A stretch of DNA of 7,415 nucleotides from Pyrodictium delaneyi (GTDB taxonomy: Archaea; Thermoproteota; Thermoprotei_A; Sulfolobales; Pyrodictiaceae): contig DQVR01000029.1 of the NCBI GenBank assembly GCA_015661645.1, positions 1 to 7,415 of the forward strand, read 5' to 3'. Below, piece after piece: positions 1 through 5,297 of the stretch (position 1 is its first letter; the number at the start of each line of letters is the position of its first letter). The position numbers and the translations under genes were made by a program. The notes beneath the pieces were generated by a model, which did not search any database, was not told the DNA's origin, and saw nothing but the letters and a program-made list of their open reading frames with translations.

Positions 1-551
1 GTATAGCGTTATCAAAAGCTATCGCGGCCCTCATAGTAGCTATACTCGCTGCTATCTCTGCAATGGCAGGACTATACCAGCTCTTCAGCTCCGTAGGCGT
101 TAACCTAGACTTGACCAAGTACTATACCTTGACGGACATGCTCGTGTATGTCGCTGCTCTGGCATCAGAGGCGTTCTTCGTCGTAATACTATCGATGCTC
201 GTTGGAATGTTTGCTTCAACGGTACGTGGTGCACAGTCTGCCGCGCCTATAGTAGTGATCCCGGCGATAGTACCAACAGTAATGACGATGACGGGCATAC
301 CAGCATCCAAGATATTCACGCTACTGCCTTATACAGCCGTCATATACGCGGGCATGTCGCCCCTCATAGGCCTGGACTACGCCGTTACAGCTACTATTGT
401 GCAGCTTGCCGAGACCTTACTAGTATTAGTAGTGCTCCTTAAGGCACTTGAATCGGAGACTGCCGTGATAGGGCCGGAGACTCTCAGACGGTTCCGGGCC
501 CGTATAGCTGCACGGTTCAGAAGCCGCCGGGTAGCCCCGAGAAATCCATAG
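1..551 (+). CDS. ABC-2 type transporter permease, C-terminal part (5' end outside window)
   Basis: The frame is open from position 3, with no stop before the left edge, and ends at TAG 549-551, leaving 182 visible residues. I see about four to five hydrophobic segments: residues 4-20, 45-70, 80-97, 102-122 and 128-146. An Arg-rich, probably cytoplasmic tail closes the protein. The segment order, with a long helix ending in VGMFASTVRGAQ, a helix carrying PAIVPTVMTM, then LLPYTAVIYA, resembles the second half of ABC-2/NatB-like permeases, where a conserved LPxT(H/A)P-like turn precedes the last helices. Its partner ATPase would normally be encoded upstream, outside the window. The substrate cannot be told. 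The next gene starts 42 bases after the stop. A short TTTT run at 574-577 could be a weak terminator. ATG at 63 is an internal methionine and not the start. Confidence 0.75.
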   Translation, partial: IALSKAIAALIVAILAAISAMAGLYQLFSSVGVNLDLTKYYTLTDMLVYVAALASEAFFVVILSMLVGMFASTVRGAQSAAPIVVIPAIVPTVMTMTGIPASKIFTLLPYTAVIYAGMSPLIGLDYAVTATIVQLAETLLVLVVLLKALESETAVIGPETLRRFRARIAARFRSRRVAPRNP

Positions 552-593
552 ACTGTAGGCCTTGAACACACTGTTTTCTCTGGGGCGTGTATA

Positions 594-1457
594 TTGGCGC
601 TAGCCCGTATTATGGCCGAGGAAGTTCTCCAGTGGCTCCGGGAGGATATGCCCTACTGGGACCTCACTACGGATGCTCTAGGCCTAGAAGATGTATGCGC
701 CGAGGCCGTGGTTATTGTAAAGAGCCGGGCCGTAGCTGCATGTACAGCCGAGCTTGCTAGAGCACTACGTATCCTAGGGCTAGACGTTGAGGCTCCAAAG
801 AAGCCTGGCGAACCGGTAGAGCCTGGAGACATAGTACTTCAGATCCGGGGGCCTGCCGGGCTACTACTGGCGCTGGAGCGCACAATTCTGAACCTCCTCA
901 TCTACGCGTTTGGCGTGGCCACCCAGACACGCCGTATGGTGGATACTGCTAGACGCGTAGCCCCGGGGGTACGGGTTGCCGCGACGCGCAAGACGCCTCC
1001 GGGGCTACGCGTCTGCGCAAAGAGAGCCTTTGCTGCCGGTGGCGGGGATACCCATAGACTCGGGCTCAGCGACGCGATTCTGGTAAAGGATAATCATGTT
1101 GCCCTAGTGGGAGACTATGGCGAGGCTCTACGGAGGGTGCTGGAGCAGCGGAGCTTTATGCACAGAGTCGAGGCAGAGGCCTCTACGCCGGAGGAGGCTC
1201 TCACTGCTGCAAGACTGGGTGTAGATGCTGTACTCCTTGACAATATGTCTCCCGATGAGGTTCGGGAGACGATCCTTCTGCTAGAGAGGGAGGGGTTGAG
1301 GAGCAGGATTGTCGTCGAGGCTAGCGGCGGTATAACACCCGAGAATATAGCCGAGTACGCTGCTACAGGCGTCGACGTGGTGAGTACTAGCTACCCCCTG
1401 CTATACCCGGCCCGTGTCGATCTGTCTATGAGGATGAGGAGGCTGGACCACTGTTGA
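594..1457 (+). CDS. nadC: Nicotinate-nucleotide pyrophosphorylase (quinolinate phosphoribosyltransferase, decarboxylating)
   Basis: This cytosolic enzyme converts quinolinate and PRPP to nicotinate mononucleotide, CO2 and pyrophosphate in de novo NAD synthesis. The 287 residues match the usual family length. Landmarks in order are the N-terminal REDMPYWDLTTD (16-27), the ERTILNLL helix (95-102), the phosphate/substrate-binding TRKTPPGLR (131-139), GGGDTHRLGLSD (149-160), KDNH (165-168), VEAEAST (192-198), LLDNM (214-218) and the barrel-end GGITPENI (246-253). The family normally has VEVEV where VEAEA stands here, a mild change. The start is taken as TTG 594, with TGGGG at 581-585 as a plausible ribosome site; ATG 612 is the alternative and would remove six residues. 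The homologous ModD family is a possible confusion, but the overlap with an aspartate dehydrogenase gene favours NadC. Confidence 0.93.
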   Translation: MALARIMAEEVLQWLREDMPYWDLTTDALGLEDVCAEAVVIVKSRAVAACTAELARALRILGLDVEAPKKPGEPVEPGDIVLQIRGPAGLLLALERTILNLLIYAFGVATQTRRMVDTARRVAPGVRVAATRKTPPGLRVCAKRAFAAGGGDTHRLGLSDAILVKDNHVALVGDYGEALRRVLEQRSFMHRVEAEASTPEEALTAARLGVDAVLLDNMSPDEVRETILLLEREGLRSRIVVEASGGITPENIAEYAATGVDVVSTSYPLLYPARVDLSMRMRRLDHC

Positions 1458-2233
1458 AGAAGCTAGCACTCATAGGCTGCGGCGCTATAGCTAGCGAGAT
1501 AGTAGAAGCTGTTAACCAGAGTGTAATAGAGGCGGAGATAACAGCCTTTATGGATCTAGCGCCGGAGAAATGCCGGAGACTACAACAGCTAGCCCCCGGA
1601 GCCCTGATTACCCGGAACATCGAAGAACTCCTCGAGACAGAGCCGGACCTTGTAGTAGAGGCTGCTAGTCAGGAAGCTGTCCGGCAGTACGCCCTCCGCG
1701 TAGTGGAGGCTGGTGTAGACCTCGTAGTGCTTAGCGCCGGTGCACTGCTCGACAGGGGGCTGCTCGAGAAGCTTGACCAAGAGGCCGGGCAACGAGGTGT
1801 ACACGTCTACGTCCCCACGGGGGCACTCGCAGGCCTTGACGCTGTACGAGCACTACGCCGCGCTGGGATACAGAAGCTACTGCTCCGCACCGTGAAGCCC
1901 CCAGAGAGCCTCGGCGTGAAGGTCAATGAGCCCAGGGTGTTGTACCGTGGCCCCGCGAGTGAGGCTGTTCGACTCTATCCCTTTAATGTGAACGTCGCCG
2001 CCGCGCTGAGTCTCGCCGCGGGCATGGAGGCTGAGGTCGAGATAGTAGCCGACCCGGGAGTCGAACGTAACACCCACATAGTAATAGTCGAATCCAAGGC
2101 ATCCAGGCTTGAAATACGCGTAGAGAACGTGCCCTCGCCCCGTAACCCGCGGACAAGCCTGCTTGCAGCCCTCTCGACGATAGAGCTGCTCCGCCGCATC
2201 ACGCGTAGCAGCGGCGTAGAAGTAGGCAGCTAG
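1454..2233 (+). CDS. nadX: L-aspartate dehydrogenase, NAD-biosynthesis type
   Basis: The enzyme oxidises L-aspartate to iminoaspartate with NAD(P), replacing L-aspartate oxidase (NadB) as first step of NAD synthesis; NadA then makes quinolinate for NadC. Residues 4-16 hold the Rossmann dinucleotide loop (GCGAIAS, 8-14). VYVPTGALAGLDAV (118-131) is the family signature, followed by YPFNVNVAAALSLA (175-188), ADPGVERNTH (199-208) with His208 as candidate catalytic residue, and VPSPRNPRTSLLAALS (226-241). At 259 residues it is slightly longer than the roughly 236 of the Archaeoglobus enzyme, as I recall it. The start is TTG 1454, overlapping the nadC stop in TTGA, with GAGGAGG at 1436-1442 as ribosome site inside nadC. 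This points to translational coupling and equal expression with nadC. Confidence 0.93.
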   Translation: MKKLALIGCGAIASEIVEAVNQSVIEAEITAFMDLAPEKCRRLQQLAPGALITRNIEELLETEPDLVVEAASQEAVRQYALRVVEAGVDLVVLSAGALLDRGLLEKLDQEAGQRGVHVYVPTGALAGLDAVRALRRAGIQKLLLRTVKPPESLGVKVNEPRVLYRGPASEAVRLYPFNVNVAAALSLAAGMEAEVEIVADPGVERNTHIVIVESKASRLEIRVENVPSPRNPRTSLLAALSTIELLRRITRSSGVEVGS

Positions 2234-2248
2234 TCCTCCAAGCAGCGC

Positions 2249-2254
2249 TTTAAA
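2249..2254 (+). promoter_or_regulatory. Probable TATA box (TTTAAA) of the decayed DUF917-like gene
   Basis: TTTAAA stands 16 bases after the nadX stop and about 23 bases before TTG 2272, the likely original start. That spacing fits a leaderless or nearly leaderless archaeal transcript. It suggests the former gene had its own promoter and was not simply read through from nadC-nadX. No transcript data are available. Confidence 0.4.
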
Positions 2255-2271
2255 CGCGGGGCTACACCGTC

Positions 2272-3404
2272 TTGCCTACTCTTACTGTACAGGCAGAGAG
2301 GGCTTCCGTGCACTTCTCATCGGCCTCTCTTTCTACTCCACCGGTGGTGGAGGTGGCTGGGAACGGGGGCCGGAAGATAGTAAACGAGGTCTACATAGCT
2401 AAGTCTCGGTCGCTCATACTCTATGAGACGAGGTTAACGAGACTACCGTCTCTGCCTATATAGTAGGGAGTATGGCCCGTAATGCTAGTCATCAAAGCCT
2501 CGATGCTGTACGCGTCTTGTTGGCTAGAGCCCTCTCGATCCTACGTAGACGTGCTGGCGCCGACATAAGGGCTATAGCCCCGTCGAGCTTTGTGCTAGCA
2601 ATACATCACTAGCCTTCCTAGCCGCTTTGCTTGCAAACGTCTCCGTAGTCGAGGGGGACCCTTGTAGGAAGAGCTGCGCCGGAAATACCACTAGGACACG
2701 TTAAACATCCATGGTCTGGGCTTGGCGTCAAGCGTGGTAGCCTCTAGGACGGGTAGTCTTTCTAATGCCTTGCGCTCTGAGTATGCAAACATAGACGAGT
2801 ACAAGTACATATGAGATCGTTTGCTGCATCTTCTGGCTCGCCCGTGGCTGTCGTCGATGCACCACTAGGGCCGGAGGAGGCTAGGAAAGCTCTGATCCGG
2901 GGAAGCATCTCTCGAGCTTTCGAACTCGGTGCTAGAGTGTTGGGGCTACAAGCCCGAACCCTCTTGAGGCTCTTCTAGAAGCATGTCGCGGATGGCTTGT
3001 CTTCGAGGGCGTTGTAGAGAATACACACAGCTTAGTGGTAATGTGGGTTTCCTAGAAGGTCATGTACTCGTTCTTACCCACACTTTTGAGTTCTTCTACC
3101 TCCACTAGCGTCATCCATACCCTTTATCGTTACGTTACATAATGGCTTGACTCGAGGGAGAACTCATCGTTATGCCCCTCGACATTATATCGCTCGTGGA
3201 TAGTAAAGCTGAGTCTATACCCGTTACGCGGCTTAGGCCCAGCCCACATGTATTATTGTCGCGGCTAGAGCGCACGAGGCGTGAAGGACGCCAAGAGGCC
3301 TTGAACTCTTCGGCCCGGGGCATTTCGGGTTTACATATGACTACAAGCCGGTGAAGACCCTTGTAGCTGCACATGACATACAAGTTCTCTTAACTAGCTA
3401 TTAG
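2272..3404 (+). pseudogene. Decayed gene of the DUF917 / S-methyl-thiohydantoin-desulfurase-like family
   Basis: No long frame exists here, but fragments in three frames line up in the order of a DUF917 protein. LTVQAERA (from TTG 2272) gives way to RALLIGLSFYSTGGGGG (about 2307-2357), matching the N-terminal Gly-rich motif. A second frame continues with KIVNEVYIAKS (to 2460). Next come SLDAVRVLLARAL and ADIRAIAP (2472-2609), LAFLAALLANVSVVEGD (2609-2660), EIPLGHVKHPWSGLGV (2682-2730) and LRSEYANIDEY (to about 2804). After these lie VAVVDAPLGPEEARKALIRG plus SISRAFELGARVLG (2844-2945), NPLEALLEACRGWLVFEGVV (2957-3016) and GFLEGHVLV (3046-3072). The last pieces are GELIVMPLDIISLVDS (3157-3204) and LFGPGHFGFTYDYKPV (3306-3353), before a stop at 3402. 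Total length equals about 370 codons, the family's usual size. There are some nine frame changes and in-frame stops such as 3106 (TAG) and 3148 (TGA), too many for sequencing error. The family call comes from remembered consensus. Related proteins act near hydantoinase-type enzymes; the lost substrate is unknown. Confidence 0.75.
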
Positions 3405-3433
3405 AGTCAAAGCCTACTAATGGGGGCCGTGCT

Positions 3434-4231
3434 TTGGGGCGCATAGAGCGGCTAGCCTCTGTAACTGTAGCCGTAATAGAACATGGTCCCATTCCCGGCT
3501 CCATGATTTCCATTATGCTAGATCGGCTCCGCATAGTCTACGAGAGAGCCGAGCCCGGGGAGAAGCCTGACTATGTGGAGCTACACCTCTACCAGAGCCC
3601 CCTCCAGCTGGCTGAGACGCTTAGGGGGGAGGCTTTACGGGTTGGCGCGAGGGTGTCGGCGCTCTACCCTACAGCCTACGAGGCGTGGACTGGGATACCC
3701 CGGATACACGTCGTCCCAGGCGAGCTAGCCGGGCTCGAGTACGGGGCTGCGCTGCTAGCCCACGAGGCTGTGCATAGCGTGCTCCACCCCGGACCCGGCT
3801 ACTACATGGTTGTTTTGCCTCGCCGCTTACCCGCTGCCCAGGGCATCCTTGTAGCCCACGTCGCCGCGACTACTGTGAAGGACCTGGAGGTACACCTCTG
3901 GATGGCCGAGCGGGGGCTACACGAGGACCTGGCGGCCATCCAGCGCTACTGGCTCTACAGCCAGCTCATGGAGCCCCGCTGCGCCTTCCTCCAGGAGGCT
4001 GGGGACACGCTACGCGCAGCGACAGTCTGGATAGCGGCTGGCGCTGAGCCCCCACTGGGCGGGGAGTGTCGCGGGGCCCTAGCAGGGCCCCTGAGGCTGC
4101 TACGTAGGCTGGCGGAAGAGTGGCCCAGGGCCCGGCCCTGGAGCCGGGTAGGCGAGGTAGTGGAATCTCTAGCAGGGCTCGTAGAGAACGGCGTCATACA
4201 TGTGCCGCAGGACTACGTCTGGGAGCCTTGA
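3434..4231 (+). CDS. Putative HExxH zinc metallopeptidase-like protein, family not recognised
   Basis: I do not recognise this 265-residue protein as a named family. It has no signal peptide or clear membrane segment, so it is probably cytosolic. The notable motif is ALLAHEAVHSVLH, with HEAVH at residues 110-114 in a hydrophobic helix, the zinc-binding HExxH of zincins. About 35-40 residues later KDLEVH (149-154) offers Asp150 or Glu152 as a third ligand, the spacing of gluzincin-like enzymes, and HED (163-165) is another option. The preceding strand IPRIHVV (88-94) resembles the edge strand that precedes the active helix in such folds. The C-terminal half is helical and Leu/Arg-rich. The start is TTG 3434 with GGGGG at 3422-3426 upstream; no ATG or GTG in frame lies before ATG 3503. 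It begins 29 bases after the decayed gene's last stop. The peptidase role is inferred from the motif alone. Confidence 0.8.
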   Translation: MGRIERLASVTVAVIEHGPIPGSMISIMLDRLRIVYERAEPGEKPDYVELHLYQSPLQLAETLRGEALRVGARVSALYPTAYEAWTGIPRIHVVPGELAGLEYGAALLAHEAVHSVLHPGPGYYMVVLPRRLPAAQGILVAHVAATTVKDLEVHLWMAERGLHEDLAAIQRYWLYSQLMEPRCAFLQEAGDTLRAATVWIAAGAEPPLGGECRGALAGPLRLLRRLAEEWPRARPWSRVGEVVESLAGLVENGVIHVPQDYVWEP

Positions 4232-4255
4232 GGGGCGAACCGCGCCCAGCGGGGC

Positions 4256-4263
4256 CTTATAAG
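4256..4263 (+). promoter_or_regulatory. Possible TATA box (CTTATAAG) for the WWHGHHG protein gene
   Basis: CTTATAAG lies 25 bases after the preceding stop in an otherwise GC-rich stretch. Transcription would start near 4284-4288, giving a leader of about 85 bases before ATG 4371. The assignment rests on sequence resemblance only. Confidence 0.4.
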
Positions 4264-4267
4264 CCTT

Positions 4268-4297
4268 GCTCACAGAGGGTGTGCTCTCCCAGTGAGC
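4268..4297 (+). other. Inverted repeat at the predicted transcription start of the WWHGHHG gene
   Basis: GCTCAC (4268-4273) and GTGAGC (4292-4297) are perfect complements. Inside them AGAG (4274-4277) can pair with CTCT (4284-4287), leaving a CCCA bulge on the right. The element spans the expected start site about 10-35 bases after the TATA box, where an archaeal repressor operator would block RNA polymerase. It could equally be a chance hairpin in GC-rich DNA. Confidence 0.3.
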
Positions 4298-4370
4298 TAA
4301 GGGTATACCCCTCCACACGCACTAGAAGAGGAACACGGAGCAGCGCAGAGAAGGAGAGGTGAGGTGGGGA

Positions 4371-4919
4371 ATGACCAGGCTCAGTCTAGCCCTTCTAGCC
4401 CTACTAGGTGCAGTCCTTGCTGCCCTCGCGGGCGCAGCCATAGCGGGCGCATGGGCTCCATGGTGGACAAGCCAGGCGAACGCCACGCCAGCGGCAACAC
4501 CGTTCAAGCCGGCAGCAGGCTGGCATATAAGCTGCCCAATGACAGCATGGCGGCCAGTGGCTGTCCAGGCAGCTAACCCAACAGCGGCAGGGTGGTGGCA
4601 TGGCCACCACGGTATAGCGTGGGGGTCATGGCCAGCAGCTGTTACCGCTGTAACCGGCACAGTGGCCGAAGTCTATCAGCCCCGTATGCTAATAGTTAAC
4701 ACCGATAGCAGTGCAGTAATGGTAGTACTGCCGTGCATTATGGCGAGTCCTAGCGGCGGCCTGGTAACAACCGATACACTGCTAGCCAAGATACAGCCGG
4801 GCACAACTGTGTCCATAGAGGGTTATGCCAGGATACAGCCGTTTACCGGATACACGATAGTCCGTGCAACATCGATAACGGTAGGCGATGAGGCCTACAC
4901 TTGGGCTCGTGGCTGCTAG
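4371..4919 (+). CDS. Exported or membrane-anchored small protein with WWHGHHG motif, function unknown
   Basis: The 182-residue product opens with MTRLS and a strongly hydrophobic stretch (residues 5-28), a signal peptide or N-terminal anchor, so the rest should lie outside the membrane. An Ala/Thr/Pro linker follows (35-50). Trp-rich WWHGHHGIAWGSW (75-87) carries three clustered histidines, with His52 nearby; metal or heme binding is possible but unproven. Residues 91-172 look like alternating beta strands (VTAVTGTVAEVY, MLIVNTDSSAVMVVL, GTTVSIEGYA, TIVRATSITV), suggesting an OB-like barrel. Cysteines 55, 122 and 182 may form a disulfide. ATG 4371 is chosen because GAGGTG at 4361-4366 gives a good ribosome site; GTG 4359 would add four residues and has poor spacing. 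It precedes the respiratory operon but is separated from it by 378 bases and a likely terminator, so shared function is only a possibility. Confidence 0.75.
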   Translation: MTRLSLALLALLGAVLAALAGAAIAGAWAPWWTSQANATPAATPFKPAAGWHISCPMTAWRPVAVQAANPTAAGWWHGHHGIAWGSWPAAVTAVTGTVAEVYQPRMLIVNTDSSAVMVVLPCIMASPSGGLVTTDTLLAKIQPGTTVSIEGYARIQPFTGYTIVRATSITVGDEAYTWARGC

Positions 4920-4964
4920 CTCTAGCTGCTAACCATGATTGTTAATACTAAGCTAAGCTATGTA

Positions 4965-4999
4965 GCTAGATCCAGTGTCACACACTCTAGCATGTTTTT
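4965..4999 (+). terminator. Terminator-like hairpin with T-run after the WWHGHHG gene
   Basis: GCTAG (4965-4969) pairs with CTAGC (4987-4991), and inside AGTGT (4974-4978) pairs with ACACT (4982-4986) around a CAC loop, with a four-base bulge on the left arm. Five T residues follow at 4995-4999. Archaeal polymerase stops mainly at T-runs, so this position 45 bases after a stop codon fits a terminator. The same T-run continues as TTTTTATA (4995-5002), which could instead be a TATA box. Confidence 0.45.
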
Positions 5000-5031
5000 A
5001 TACCCCTATATCATGGAGCTGCTTTGAAGTC

Positions 5032-5055
5032 TCTGTATCAGGCGCCTAATACAGA
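5032..5055. repeat. 24-bp palindrome with one mismatch
   Basis: The left arm TCTGTATCAGGC (5032-5043) is complementary to the right arm GCCTAATACAGA (5044-5055) at 11 of 12 positions, the exception being C39/A48 of the 5000s. It has no spacer, as expected for a dimeric DNA-binding protein site, not an RNA hairpin. It begins 30 bases after TTTTTATA (4995-5002), just past where that element would start transcription, and lies about 240 bases before the NrfD-type gene. Confidence 0.5.
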
Positions 5056-5129
5056 ACTAAGAACTATATGAGATTCACATTGTTCTAGGGCGAAATACCG
5101 CTCTTCTGCCTTCACCACCCCTATATCCT

Positions 5130-5186
5130 TATGCAGAAAGCGCCAGCCTCATCTAGCTCTTGGCTAGCGGGATATACTTCTGCATA
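5130..5186. other. Two-tier inverted repeat, possible structured RNA or operator
   Basis: TATGCAGAA (5130-5138) and TTCTGCATA (5178-5186) are perfect nine-base complements. Nested within, CGCCAGCC (5141-5148) pairs with GGCTAGCG (5162-5169) with one C/A mismatch, around a 13-base loop; the internal loop is two bases on the left and eight on the right. A third copy of the half-site, TTCTGC at 5104-5109, can pair with GCAGAA at 5133-5138 in competition with the long arm. A small RNA, a switch-like leader or a pair of protein sites are all possible. Confidence 0.4.
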
Positions 5187-5257
5187 GTTTAACTTGGTAG
5201 AATCGTGTATAATTGTATATTAGATGATTGTTCTGAGATATTCTCCTAATTAAAGTG

Positions 5258-5267
5258 TTAAATATAA
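5258..5267 (+). promoter_or_regulatory. Probable TATA box (TTAAATATAA) of the respiratory operon
   Basis: This AT-rich element, with AAAG just upstream (5252-5255) as a possible BRE, predicts a transcription start near 5287. That leaves a leader of about ten bases before ATG 5298, typical of crenarchaeal first genes. A second AT-rich candidate, TATAATTGTATATT at about 5208-5221, lies further upstream. Confidence 0.55.
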
Positions 5268-5297
5268 TAGCTTATTGTTCCTTCACAACTAACATCC

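Larger units (their letters stand above)
4920..5297. other. Structured intergenic region between the WWHGHHG gene and the respiratory operon
   Basis: No plausible protein gene fits in these 378 bases; the short frames starting in it are shadows. GC is lower than in the flanking genes, and lowest from about 5190 to 5297. It holds, in order, a terminator-like hairpin with T-run, a 24-bp imperfect palindrome, a two-tier inverted repeat and an AT-rich promoter, each listed separately. Such a dense series is more than a promoter needs and could be regulatory DNA, a non-coding RNA, or a relic of a mobile element. Confidence 0.6.

Noticed and set aside
2272..2463. 63-codon open frame after nadX as a separate small gene
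   Set aside because: Its ends match successive parts of the decayed DUF917-like gene, and the neighbouring frame carries the conserved STGGGG motif; it is a fragment.
2472..2612. 46-codon ATG frame as a small protein
   Set aside because: It continues in meaning into another frame (LAFLAALLANVSVVEGD) and fits the middle of the same decayed gene.
2811..2978. 55-codon ATG frame as a small protein
   Set aside because: Its content (PLGPEEARKALIRG, SISRAFELGA) matches the C-terminal half of the DUF917 family, and the next part follows in another frame.
3135..3383. Reverse-strand 82-codon frame
   Set aside because: It is opposite clear forward coding remnants, has no ribosome site and an unconvincing composition.
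4301..4310. Ten-base perfect palindrome GGGTATACCC as operator or TATA box
   Set aside because: It is short and isolated; a start about 25 bases on would still fit the downstream gene, but CTTATAAG is the better candidate and nothing else supports it.
4322..4660. Reverse-strand 112-codon frame
   Set aside because: It is a shadow of the forward exported-protein gene, whose signal peptide, ribosome site and codon use are convincing.
5221..5240. Possible C/D-box guide RNA (GATGATT followed by CTGA)
   Set aside because: The two boxes are only a few bases apart, too close for a guide, and no C'/D' pair follows.
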